64,000 nucleotides of DNA from UBA9676 sp036005525 (GTDB lineage: Bacteria; Actinomycetota; Actinomycetes; Streptosporangiales; Streptosporangiaceae), in the NCBI GenBank assembly GCA_036005525.1, contig DASYQM010000003.1, forward strand, positions 1 through 64,000. Direction: 5' to 3'. A program made the position numbers and the translations under genes. Positions 1-7,021 of this stretch are shown here, piece by piece. Below the pieces are notes generated by a model that saw nothing but the letters and a program-made list of their open reading frames with translations, ran no database searches and was not told the DNA's origin. Position 1 is the stretch's first letter; the number at the start of each line of letters is the position of its first letter.

Positions 1-617
1 AGGCCCAGCCGGCCCGACACCTCCCCCTCGTTCATCTGGGCGCCGTCGGTGAGCCGCGGCTCCTGGGCGTGCTGGGCGATCACGCCATCGAACGCCTTGA
101 CGTATTCCAGGGCCCGGCGCATGAGCACCGCGTCGGACACGCAGCGCCCGTCGTCGGAGAAGATCCGCACCCGCGCGGCCGAGTCGGCCATGGCGCCGAG
201 CTCGGCGAGCTGCTTGCCGGCCAGCCCAGAGGTGACCGCGCCGACCGGCAGGACGTCGCAGTGCCCGGCCTGGCGCCCCAGCCGCCAGATCTGCTCGACC
301 ACGCCCGCCGTGTCGGCGACCGGATCGGTGTTGGCCATCGCATGCACGGCGGTGAATCCGCCGAGCGCCGCGGCCATGGTGCCGGTCTCGACGGTCTCCG
401 CGTCCTCCCGGCCCGGCTCTCGCAGGTGGGTGTGCAGGTCGATCAGGCCCGGGAGGGCGACCAGGCCCGCGGCGTCCAGTACCTGCGCCCCAGTCCCTGC
501 CGCCGCGGGCGCGCCGGGGCCGAGGCCGGCCACGAGCCCGTCCCGGATTCCGATGTCGGCCGGGTCGCCGCCCAGCGGCCGCGCCCCCCTGATCAGCCAG
601 CTGCCGCCCGCATTCAT
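1..617 (-). CDS. pyrC: dihydroorotase, 5' part (C-terminus off window)
   Basis: PyrC closes carbamoyl-aspartate to dihydroorotate, step three of pyrimidine synthesis. About 205 codons are present; the 3' part lies before base 1. The zinc-ligand motif DLHTHLREPG sits near residues 60-69, and the last visible stretch (HAQEPRLTDGAQMNEGEVSG) is typical of bacterial type I dihydroorotase. The ATG at 615-617 overlaps the stop of a tiny repeat-encoded frame (ATGA), so translation is probably coupled to the pyrB side. It is third in a pyrR-pyrB-pyrC operon. The identity is secure; the start is inferred from where family similarity begins. Confidence 0.93.
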   Translation of the reverse strand, partial: MNAGGSWLIRGARPLGGDPADIGIRDGLVAGLGPGAPAAAGTGAQVLDAAGLVALPGLIDLHTHLREPGREDAETVETGTMAAALGGFTAVHAMANTDPVADTAGVVEQIWRLGRQAGHCDVLPVGAVTSGLAGKQLAELGAMADSAARVRIFSDDGRCVSDAVLMRRALEYVKAFDGVIAQHAQEPRLTDGAQMNEGEVSGRLG

Positions 618-700
618 CGGCCGTCCTCCGCGCTCATCGGCTGCCCCTTCGCGCCCATCGGCTGCCCTTCCGCGCCCATCGGCCGTCCCTCCGCGCTCAT
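614..700 (-). repeat. four 21-bp SD-plus-ATG repeats forming a mini-ORF between pyrB and pyrC
   Basis: The linker consists of four tandem units of 21, 21, 21 and 20 nt. Each begins with ATG and carries a purine-rich GGAG/GGAAGGG core before the next ATG. They form a 28-codon frame of near-identical heptads (MSAEGRP, MGAEGQP, MGAKGQP, MSAEDGR). Its ATG overlaps the pyrB stop by 4 nt, and its own stop overlaps the pyrC ATG by 4 nt. The last unit is one base short; at 21 nt the heptads would be in frame with PyrC. Either this is a coupling leader, or an N-terminal extension lost by a 1-nt deletion. Confidence 0.75.
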
Positions 701-1680
701 TGATCGCCCTCCGCGCCGCCGAGGAGCAGGTACAGAACGGCCATCCGAACGCTGACGCCATTGGTGACCTGCTCCACCACCGTGGACCTTGGCGAGTCGG
801 CGACACCCGCCGCGATCTCCACGCCGCGGTTCATGGGTCCCGGATGCATCACGATGGCGCGTTCGGGCAGCTGCGCCATCCGGACGGAGTCCAGGCCGTA
901 GCGGCGGCTGTACTCACGCACACTCGGGAAGTACGCGGCGTTCATCCGCTCTTGCTGGACGCGCAGCATCATGACCACATCGCTCTTGGGCAGGGCCGCG
1001 TCCAGGTCGTATTCGATCGAGCAGGGCCAGGTATCGACGGCGACCGGGAGCAGGGTCGGGGGCGCGACCAGCAACACCTCCGCGCCGAGCGTGTTCAGCA
1101 GGATGACGTTGGAACGTGCCACCCTGCTGTGCAGGATGTCGCCCACGATGGTGACCCGCAGCCCATCCAGCGTCCCTCCCCGCCCGGCCGGCCCGCCCTG
1201 CGCGCCGCGGCCGGTGCCGGGGCCGGAGCCGCGGCCGAAGCGACGGCGGATCGTGAACGCGTCCAGCAGCGCCTGGGTCGGGTGCTCGTGTGCCCCGTCT
1301 CCGGCATTGATCACGCTGCCGTGCACCCACTCCGCAAGCCGGTGCGGGGCGCCGGACGCATTGTGCCTGATGACCACCGCGTCCGCGCCCATCGCCTCCA
1401 GCGTCAGCGCGGTGTCCTTCAGGCTCTCGCCCTTGGCGACGCTCGAGCCCTTGGCGGAGAAATTGATCACGTCGGCGGACAGCCGCTTGGCCGCGGCCTC
1501 AAACGAGATCCTGGTCCGGGTGGAGTCCTCGAAGAAGAGATTCACGACCGTGCGGCCGCGCAAGGTGGGCAGCTTCTTGATAGGGCGGTCGGATACCCGG
1601 GCGAGCTCGTCGGCGGTGTCGAGGACCAGCAGCGCGTCTTCGCGGCTCAGGTCCGCCGCCGAAATCAGGTGCCGGTTCAC
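697..1680 (-). CDS. pyrB: aspartate carbamoyltransferase catalytic subunit
   Basis: PyrB condenses carbamoyl phosphate with aspartate to give N-carbamoyl-aspartate, the committed pyrimidine step. The 327 residues carry the carbamoyl-phosphate loop STRTR (53-57), the HPTQ motif (133-136) and the C-terminal HPGPMNRG block. Residues about 150-170, between the two halves, are a Gly/Arg-rich low-complexity run (GRGSGPGTGRG...) that compact PyrB proteins lack and that looks like an expanded loop. The start overlaps the pyrR stop by 4 nt, so it should be translated from the pyrR transcript. No regulatory pyrI is seen. Confidence 0.97.
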   Translation of the reverse strand: MNRHLISAADLSREDALLVLDTADELARVSDRPIKKLPTLRGRTVVNLFFEDSTRTRISFEAAAKRLSADVINFSAKGSSVAKGESLKDTALTLEAMGADAVVIRHNASGAPHRLAEWVHGSVINAGDGAHEHPTQALLDAFTIRRRFGRGSGPGTGRGAQGGPAGRGGTLDGLRVTIVGDILHSRVARSNVILLNTLGAEVLLVAPPTLLPVAVDTWPCSIEYDLDAALPKSDVVMMLRVQQERMNAAYFPSVREYSRRYGLDSVRMAQLPERAIVMHPGPMNRGVEIAAGVADSPRSTVVEQVTNGVSVRMAVLYLLLGGAEGDQ

Positions 1681-2312
1681 CGCGTCCTCCCGCTGGTCGC
1701 TCCGGTGCCGCCGGCCGCGGCCACCAGGACCGCGTCTTCGCCGTCCACCTCGGCGAGCAGGACCCGGACGAGCTCCTGTTGTGAGGTGGGCAGGTTCTTG
1801 CCGACGTAATCGGGGCGTATCGGCAGCTCCCGGTGGCCCCGGTCCACGAGGACTGCGAGCTGGACGGCGCGGGGCCGACCGAGATCGTTGAGCGCGTCGA
1901 GAGCCGCGCGCACCGTCCGCCCCGAGTAGAGCACGTCGTCCACCAGCACGACGATCTTGCCGTCGATCCCGTCCGGCGGGACCTGCGTCCGGCCGAGCGT
2001 CCGCGCCGGGCGCAGCCGGAGATCGTCGCGGTACATGGTGATGTCAAGGGACCCATGTGGGATCGGCTGGCCTTCCACCTGCTCGATCCCAACGGCCAGA
2101 CGGTCCGCCAGCGGTACCCCGCGGGTGGGGATACCGAGCAAAACGACCTCTTCCGCTCCCCTGGTCCGTTCGATGATCTCGTGCGCGATCCGGGTAAGCG
2201 CCCGGCTGATCTCGGCGCGCTCAAACACGATCTTGCCGTGGCCGGGGACCGAGCGGGCGATCGTGTCTTTGCCAGGCCGGGGCTCGCCGCCGGCCGACCG
2301 CACATGCCCCAC
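1677..2312 (-). CDS. pyrR: bifunctional pyr operon regulator / uracil phosphoribosyltransferase
   Basis: PyrR binds a conserved hairpin in pyr mRNA when UMP/UTP is high and has weak uracil phosphoribosyltransferase activity. The 211 residues contain the PRPP-binding motif VVLVDDVLYSGRT (about 121-133) and the family motif LGIPTRGVPLA (59-69). The C-terminus is slightly extended with Ala/Gly-rich sequence. The ATG at 2310-2312 is preceded by AAAGGAGG. A PyrR-recognition hairpin lies directly on that ribosome site (2326-2343), so PyrR probably represses its own translation and that of the coupled pyrB. It is first in the operon and divergent from bldD. Confidence 0.96.
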   Translation of the reverse strand: MGHVRSAGGEPRPGKDTIARSVPGHGKIVFERAEISRALTRIAHEIIERTRGAEEVVLLGIPTRGVPLADRLAVGIEQVEGQPIPHGSLDITMYRDDLRLRPARTLGRTQVPPDGIDGKIVVLVDDVLYSGRTVRAALDALNDLGRPRAVQLAVLVDRGHRELPIRPDYVGKNLPTSQQELVRVLLAEVDGEDAVLVAAAGGTGATSGRTR

Positions 2313-2317
2313 CAGGA

Positions 2318-2343
2318 CCTCCTTTCCCGCCTCACCGGACGGG
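2318..2343 (-). promoter_or_regulatory. PyrR-binding hairpin next to the pyrR Shine-Dalgarno
   Basis: On the minus strand a CCCG/CGGG stem closes the loop TCCGGTGAGG, and AAAGGAGG follows immediately. The loop matches the PyrR recognition consensus (UCCNGNGAGG). No terminator or antiterminator is visible before pyrR. The arrangement therefore fits translational repression, as shown for mycobacterial pyrR, rather than Bacillus-type attenuation. Confidence 0.7.
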
Positions 2344-2429
2344 CCTTAAAGGATGTCGGTCGCTAATACCGTACCAGCCGGACGGGCGACCGGGCGGGAG
2401 GCGCGGCCAGCCCTTCCCGCAGGTCATTG

Positions 2430-2444
2430 GTGACAGTGAGTGAT
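2430..2444. promoter_or_regulatory. candidate BldD operator
   Basis: Read on the minus strand, ATCACTCACTGTCAC matches 8 of 9 fixed positions of the BldD half-palindrome consensus nTnACnC(A/T)GnGTnAn. A weaker 7-of-9 match (GTCACTGTCCGTAAC, 2648-2662) overlaps the bldD -10 region. Streptomyces BldD represses its own promoter, so these are plausible autoregulatory sites. This rests on pattern matching only. Confidence 0.4.
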
Positions 2445-2620
2445 CCACATGCCGGCCGGACTCGGCAGCGACCCGGTCCGCACTATCAGGCTGTGCGAGC
2501 GGAACCGCGGCGCGGGCCCGGCCGTCGTGCAAGGATTCCGGCGCGTTGCTACCAGACGAAACCAGTCCTCGCCGACCCGGTGCGCGGCGCTTTGAGTTCA
2601 CTTAACTTTTTGCATTCGGC

Positions 2621-2649
2621 TTGACCTGGTCCCGCTAGCGGCCTACCGT
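2621..2649 (+). promoter_or_regulatory. bldD promoter (TTGACC-17-TACCGT)
   Basis: A good housekeeping-type promoter: -35 TTGACC at 2621-2626, a 17-nt spacer, and -10 TACCGT at 2644-2649. Transcription should begin near 2656, giving a leader of about 45 nt before the bldD ATG. The surrounding intergenic stretch (2345-2620) shows no further gene. Confidence 0.6.
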
Positions 2650-2701
2650 CACTGTCCGTAACCATCACTCAATGCGACCACTGGCCGGGGGGCCGAGGAC
2701 T

Positions 2702-3196
2702 ATGCCATCTGAGTACGCCAAGACCCTCGGCGCGCGGCTGCGCGCCATCCGCACCCAGCAGGGACTGTCGCTGCACGGAGTCGAGGAGAAATCCCGTGGC
2801 CGCTGGAAGGCGGTCGTTGTCGGCTCTTACGAGCGCGGCGATCGCTCTGTCACCGTGCAGAAACTCGCCGAACTGGCCGAGTTCTACGGCGTCCCGGTGT
2901 CGGAGTTGCTGCCGGGCGACTCCGCGCCCACCGCGCTGGCGCCGTCGCCGAAGCTTGTCATCGACCTTGAGCGCATGGCTCAGCTGCCGAAGGACAAGGC
3001 CGGCCCGCTCGCCCGTTACGTGGCGACGATCCAGAGCCAGCGCGGCGACTACAACGGCAGGGTGCTGTCCGTGCGGCAGGAGGACCTGCGGTCCCTGGCG
3101 GTCATCTACGACAAGTCGCCGGTCGACCTCACCGAAGAGCTGATCGGGTGGGGCGTGCTCGACTCGGAGGCCAGGGGCGCCGTCGAATCGCTCTGA
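2702..3196 (+). CDS. bldD: developmental transcriptional regulator BldD
   Basis: BldD is the c-di-GMP-responsive repressor that holds actinomycetes in vegetative growth. The 164-residue protein has an N-terminal helix-turn-helix (YAKTLGARLRAIRTQQG... to about residue 70). The C-terminal domain keeps the c-di-GMP signature: RGD at 114-116 and RQED at 125-128. Streptomyces has RQDD, so one internal Asp is Glu here, but the contact Arg and last Asp are kept. I chose the ATG at 2702 (MPSEYAK), after CCGAGGAC, because it matches the family start; an upstream in-frame ATG at 2672 would add ten unconserved residues. It is divergent from the pyr operon, as in Streptomyces. Confidence 0.95.
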   Translation: MPSEYAKTLGARLRAIRTQQGLSLHGVEEKSRGRWKAVVVGSYERGDRSVTVQKLAELAEFYGVPVSELLPGDSAPTALAPSPKLVIDLERMAQLPKDKAGPLARYVATIQSQRGDYNGRVLSVRQEDLRSLAVIYDKSPVDLTEELIGWGVLDSEARGAVESL

Positions 3197-3369
3197 CCGG
3201 ACGGGGCGGCGGGACACTCCCTCCCCCGGCTCTGGCCCAGGGCAGCACGTCAGCTGCCCATGCCGCCCCCGTTTGCTCCCGGCCGGGATCCCGCGCCGCA
3301 ACCTCACCCGCGGGCACGATGCCACCCGTGCCGCGGTCGGCCGCGTTACCCGGGCTGGGCGGCCGGCGC

Positions 3370-3507
3370 GTCACTCATGCCGCGCAGCGGCAGCGCCAGC
3401 TGAGGGAAGGCCCGTTATCCCATGCAGCGCGGCGGAAGCGGCGGCTGGGTGGCCGGCCCCGTTATCCCGTGCAGCGCAGCGGAAGCGCCGGCTGGGCGGG
3501 CACCCCC
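3370..3507. repeat. about 47-bp tandem repeat, three units, overlapping the end of the HEPN gene
   Basis: Two clear units start at GTTATCCC (3414-3460 and 3461-3507), and a degenerate one precedes them (about 3370-3413). The last unit contains the 3' end of the HEPN gene; the others lie beyond its stop. The gene's tail therefore appears to have been duplicated downstream. Nothing else is recognisable between 3197 and 3461. Confidence 0.6.
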
Positions 3508-3914
3508 AGTGCCTCCTCGGCCAGCGATAGGAACGTCTCGGCGTCCCGGAGCAGGTCGTCGGCCTCGCGCCCGGAAACCGCCCGCGGCAGCCCCGCTTCC
3601 GCCGCCGCCCGCTTGCCCGCCCCGGCGGCGAAGAACGCCGCCCATTCCGCCAGCGCGGGCTCTACCCGAGGCAGGAGTTCCCAGACGCTCGGGGGAGCCT
3701 TCCTGCGCCGGCCCGTTCCCGGCGCGGGCCGGGCCGCGACAATGGCCGCCGCAGCGCGCAGGGCCGCCAGGTGGGCAGCTACATAGCGCCCGCCGGCGCT
3801 GGTCTCGTCGGCCGCGTTGGCCAGGCCATGCCGCGCGGACTCAAGGAGCGCAAGGGCGGTCGGCGCGACCCGGCAGCGCGCCCGCCCCGGCGTCGCCTGC
3901 GTACGCGTGTCCAT
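3462..3914 (-). CDS. SAV_6107-type HEPN domain protein
   Basis: This is a 150-residue helical, Ala-rich protein of the small actinobacterial HEPN family named after SAV_6107. Many HEPN proteins act as RNases or nucleotide-binding partners, but the function of this family is not established. Recognisable parts are the N-terminal ALALLESARHGLANA helix, the central RYVAAHLAALRAAAA helix and the DDLLRDAETFLSLAEEALG helix. The ATG is preceded by GGAAGGAG. Its C-terminus (ALPLRCTG) lies in a tandem repeat. The AT-rich region upstream contains GAAC/GTTC dyads that may control it. Confidence 0.65.
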   Translation of the reverse strand: MDTRTQATPGRARCRVAPTALALLESARHGLANAADETSAGGRYVAAHLAALRAAAAIVAARPAPGTGRRRKAPPSVWELLPRVEPALAEWAAFFAAGAGKRAAAEAGLPRAVSGREADDLLRDAETFLSLAEEALGVPAQPALPLRCTG

Positions 3915-4018
3915 GGCACTCCTTCCGCCGCCGGCCGGGCCAGAGGCGCTTCCCCGCGCCCCGGCCGGCCCACACCGGCAGCCGGGGGAGAGCTGCCGGA
4001 AAGCATCACTGGATCTAT

Positions 4019-4072
4019 TCGAACATAAATTCGGCTATGCGTCTACTTGTTTGGACCTACGTTCGAACGTAG
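4019..4072. promoter_or_regulatory. SOS-box-like dyads upstream of the HEPN and GNAT genes
   Basis: TCGAACATAAATTCGG at 4019-4034 is close to the actinobacterial LexA box (CGAAC-N4-GTTCG), with one changed core base. CTACGTTCGAACGTAG at 4057-4072 is a perfect 16-bp palindrome. Both lie in an AT-rich island between the divergent HEPN and GNAT genes. LexA control is only a suggestion; another dyad-binding repressor is equally possible. Confidence 0.35.
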
Positions 4073-4132
4073 CCGCCGGGTCCGACAAAACGGGCCGTGC
4101 CGCCGGGCGGGAACCTCGCGTACGCTACCTGC

Positions 4133-4897
4133 GTGCGCTCCGGACCTGGGCTGCGGGAACTGAGCGCGGAGCAGTTCACGGCCGAACTGGACGCGCTGAC
4201 CGGGATCTACGCGCTGGCGATGGACGCGCCGGCGTCCGAACTGCCCGGCCGCAAGTCCATCATGGAGCGCCATGCCAGCTACCCGGCCTTCTGCGCCGTA
4301 GTGGCGGTCCTTCCCCGCGAGCCGGGCGAGGCGGGCAGACCAGGCGAGGCGGGCAGACCAGGCGGGCCGGGCAGGCCAGGCGAGGCGGGCAGGCCAGGCG
4401 GGCAGGATCACGGCCAGTACCGGGATGAGGCGGAGCCCAGCGGGCGCGCCAGCCCCCGGGAACTCATCGCCATGGCCGATGAGCGGGCGCTCATCGGCTT
4501 CGCGTACGGCTTTCACGGGTCGGCCGGGCAATGGTGGCACGACGTGGTCCGGGAGAACCTCACGGCGCACCACGGCCGTGAGACCGCCGGCCACTGGCTT
4601 GGGGATTCCTTCGAGTTCGCCGAGGTGCATGTGCGGCCCGGCCATCAGGGCCGGGGAACCGGCCGGGCAATGATGCACACGCTGGCCGCCGGGCGCCCGG
4701 AGCAGACCGCCGTGCTGTCCACGCCGGACGGCCAGACCCGGGCACGGCGCCTGTACCAGAGCCTCGGCTTCGCCGACCTGCTGCCGGCGTTCACCTTCCC
4801 CGGTGCCGGCCCTTCCTACGCCATCATGGGCGCGGAACTGCCGCTGCGGGATGAGCCAGCGGCGGCCGGCCGGTCGGCCAGCCCGAGCCGGCGGTAG
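4133..4897 (+). CDS. GNAT-family N-acetyltransferase with collagen-like insertion
   Basis: A 254-residue acetyltransferase; the acceptor substrate is unknown. The acetyl-CoA loop is visible as VRPGHQGRGTGRAM (about 170-183), followed by the closing motif ARRLYQSLGFADL. Before the core, an expanded Gly-Glu-Ala-Gly-Arg-Pro repeat (nt 4318-4407) separates an N-terminal segment from the strand ALIGFAYGFHG. I start at GTG 4133 because TACGCT ends 6 nt before it, a leaderless arrangement; the in-frame ATG at 4097 lies upstream of that box. The 3' end overlaps convergent metF by 82 bp. Confidence 0.75.
   Translation: MRSGPGLRELSAEQFTAELDALTGIYALAMDAPASELPGRKSIMERHASYPAFCAVVAVLPREPGEAGRPGEAGRPGGPGRPGEAGRPGGQDHGQYRDEAEPSGRASPRELIAMADERALIGFAYGFHGSAGQWWHDVVRENLTAHHGRETAGHWLGDSFEFAEVHVRPGHQGRGTGRAMMHTLAAGRPEQTAVLSTPDGQTRARRLYQSLGFADLLPAFTFPGAGPSYAIMGAELPLRDEPAAAGRSASPSRR
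4318..4407 (+). repeat. in-frame tandem repeat coding Gly-Pro-rich linker
   Basis: Units related to GGCGAGGCGGGCAGACCA repeat about six times, coding (G-E-A-G-R-P)/(G-G-P-G-R-P). The frame is kept throughout, so the repeat changes linker length without breaking the acetyltransferase gene. Confidence 0.7.
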
Positions 4898-5769
4898 ATG
4901 TCGAGGGTCGAGCGCGAGCCGTTCAGCGTGTAAAAGTGAAGACCCGGAGCTCCCTCGGCGAGCAGCCGCTCGCACATGCCGGCCGCATAGTCCACGCCGA
5001 TCTCGCGTACCGTCGCCTTGTCGTCCGCGGCCGCCCGCAGCCGGTCGGCCAGCCCGGGCGGCAGCTTCGCCCCGGACAGCAGCACCACCCGCTCAAGCGT
5101 GCGCAAGCTGGTGATCGGCATGATCCCGGCGATGATCGGCACCTTGCCGCCTGCCGCCGTGACCCGGTCCCGCAGCCGCAGGTAGTCCTCGACGAAGAAG
5201 AACATCTGGGTGATCGCGAAGTCGGCGCCCGCCCGGCACTTCCGGAGGAAGTACGCCACGTCGGTTTCCGGGTCCGGCGAGCGTGGATGCCCTTCGGGGA
5301 ACGCCGCGACCCCGACGCAGAAATCGCCCATCGCCCTGATCAGGCTGACCAGCTCGCTGGCATAACGCAGCCCGTCCGGGTGCGGCACCCACTCCCCGTT
5401 CGGGTCCCCCGGCGGGTCCCCCCGCAGCGCGAGTACATTGCGCACCCCGACCGCGGCATACGAGCCGATCACGTGCCGCAGCTCGGCCACCGAGTGATTG
5501 ACCGCCGTGAAGTGCCCGACCGGCGTCAGGGTCGTCTCCGCCGCGATCCTCCCGGTCACCCGGACGGTCCGATCCCGCGTCGAGCCACCGGCGCCGTAGG
5601 TCACCGAGACGAACGTCGGGTGCAGCGGCTCAAGCGAGCGGACCGCCCGCCAGAGCTGCCGCTCGTCCGCCTCGGTTTTGGGGGGCATGAACTCGAACGA
5701 GAACGACTCACGCCCCTGCGTGAGCAGGTCGCGGATGGCAGGAGCGCGGTGTGCCGGCCGGTAACCCAT
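4816..5769 (-). CDS. metF: 5,10-methylenetetrahydrofolate reductase
   Basis: MetF reduces methylene-THF to methyl-THF, the methyl donor for methionine synthesis. The 317 residues form one FAD TIM barrel: SFEFMPPKTEAD near residue 23, SVTYGAGGSTRDRT near 55, NVLALRGDPP near 110, and the QMFF strand near 190. The Glu of SFEFMPPK is the expected catalytic acid. TAGCCT lies 7 nt before the ATG with no Shine-Dalgarno, so the mRNA is probably leaderless; no SAM riboswitch is present. The C-terminal tail overlaps the convergent GNAT gene. The mycobacterial Rv2172c-idsA2 pair has the same order. Confidence 0.93.
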   Translation of the reverse strand: MGYRPAHRAPAIRDLLTQGRESFSFEFMPPKTEADERQLWRAVRSLEPLHPTFVSVTYGAGGSTRDRTVRVTGRIAAETTLTPVGHFTAVNHSVAELRHVIGSYAAVGVRNVLALRGDPPGDPNGEWVPHPDGLRYASELVSLIRAMGDFCVGVAAFPEGHPRSPDPETDVAYFLRKCRAGADFAITQMFFFVEDYLRLRDRVTAAGGKVPIIAGIMPITSLRTLERVVLLSGAKLPPGLADRLRAAADDKATVREIGVDYAAGMCERLLAEGAPGLHFYTLNGSRSTLDIYRRLGLADRPAAAGSSRSGSSAPMMA

Positions 5770-5917
5770 GGGTCCCAGGCTAGGACGGCCGTCGGTCTCG
5801 CGTCAGGCCGGCGCCCACGCAGCAGCGCACACCCACGCACGCGGGGCGGTCCATGCCGGGACGGCCCGGACGCGCAACCGGCTTGGGGCCTGCCTGGCAT
5901 GCCCTAGTCTCGCGATC

Positions 5918-6988
5918 GTGGCCCGCGATCCCGCCGCCCTCGCTCACATCCGTGAACAGGTGGGGCGTGCCCTGCGCAGTTTCCTCGAGCAGCAGCGCGT
6001 GGTGCTCCTGCGGGCGGGCGGGGAACTGTTGCCCGGGCTGGAGGCCCTGGAGGAGTTGCTGGCGGCCGGGAAGCGGCTGCGGCCGGCGTTCTGTTACTGG
6101 GGCTGGCGTGGTGCGGGCGGGGCAGACGGTCCGCCGATCCTGGCCGCCGCGGCCGCGCTGGAGCTGCTGCACGCCAGCGCGCTGGTGCATGACGATGTCA
6201 TGGACGGCAGCGATACTCGCCGCGGCCGACCCTCGCTGCACCGCCGGTTCGCGGCCCGTCACGCCGGGCAGCACTGGCATGGGTCGCCGGAGTCGTTCGG
6301 GACGGGCGCCGCCATTCTCCTGGGTGACCTCCTGCTGTCGTGGACCGACGGGATGTACCACGCCAGCGGCCTGCCGGACGATGCGCTGCGCCGGGGGCAA
6401 GCGGTGCTCGACCTGATGCGCACGGAGGTGATCGCCGGCCAGTACCTGGATCTGCTGGGACAGGCCAGCGGGAACGAGACCGTGGAGAGCGCCCTGCGGG
6501 TGGTCGAGTACAAGACCGCCAAGTACACCATCGAGCGGCCACTGCATCTGGGTGCCGCCATGGCCGGCTTCCCCGACGGGCCGGTTCCGGCCGCTTACTC
6601 GGCCTACGGCCTCCCGCTGGGGGTCGCTTACCAGCTCCGCGACGACATACTTGGCGTGTTCGGCGACCCCGCCCAGACCGGCAAGCCCGCCGGTGACGAT
6701 GTGCGGGAGGGGAAGCGGACGGTGCTGCTGGCCATCGCCCAGGCCCGGGCGGGAGCGGCGCAGGCACGGATCATCGACGAACGGCTCGGCGATCCCCAGT
6801 TGGACGGGGCGGGGGTGGCCGAGGTGCGGGCCGTGATCACCGACACCGGCGCGCTCGCCGCGTGCGAGACCATGATCGGCGAGCACGTCGCCCAGGCGGT
6901 TGCCGCGCTCGGGCAGGCACCCGTCACCGACCAGGCCAGGGCGGCACTCGCCCAACTCGCCGTCGCCGCCACCGCCCGCCTCGGCTGA
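5918..6988 (+). CDS. polyprenyl (geranylgeranyl-type) diphosphate synthase
   Basis: A trans-prenyltransferase of the IspA/IdsA family that chains isopentenyl diphosphate onto allylic diphosphates. The 356 residues contain both Asp-rich Mg2+ motifs: HDDVMDGSDTRRG (about residue 90) and YQLRDDILGVFGD (about 235). The KRLRPAF block near the N-terminus and GKPAGDDVREGKRT after the second motif are also diagnostic. I start at GTG 5918 because TAGTCT ends 7 nt earlier (leaderless). Chain length cannot be read reliably. It lies head-to-head with metF, as idsA2 does in mycobacteria. Confidence 0.88.
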   Translation: MARDPAALAHIREQVGRALRSFLEQQRVVLLRAGGELLPGLEALEELLAAGKRLRPAFCYWGWRGAGGADGPPILAAAAALELLHASALVHDDVMDGSDTRRGRPSLHRRFAARHAGQHWHGSPESFGTGAAILLGDLLLSWTDGMYHASGLPDDALRRGQAVLDLMRTEVIAGQYLDLLGQASGNETVESALRVVEYKTAKYTIERPLHLGAAMAGFPDGPVPAAYSAYGLPLGVAYQLRDDILGVFGDPAQTGKPAGDDVREGKRTVLLAIAQARAGAAQARIIDERLGDPQLDGAGVAEVRAVITDTGALAACETMIGEHVAQAVAALGQAPVTDQARAALAQLAVAATARLG

Positions 6989-7021
6989 GACGCTGCGCAA
7001 ATGGCTGCCGGGGCCCGCCAC

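Noticed and set aside
49..1809. Long open frame on the plus strand across the pyr genes
   Set aside because: It is the GC-driven antisense shadow of pyrC, pyrB and pyrR, whose motifs are unmistakable; the product has no protein-like pattern.
3370..3507. 47-bp repeat as CRISPR or IS end
   Set aside because: Units are adjacent and no transposase or terminal inverted repeat is present; simple tandem duplication explains it.
5769..5800. SAM riboswitch before metF
   Set aside because: The -10 box lies 7 nt before the start codon, so no leader RNA is available.
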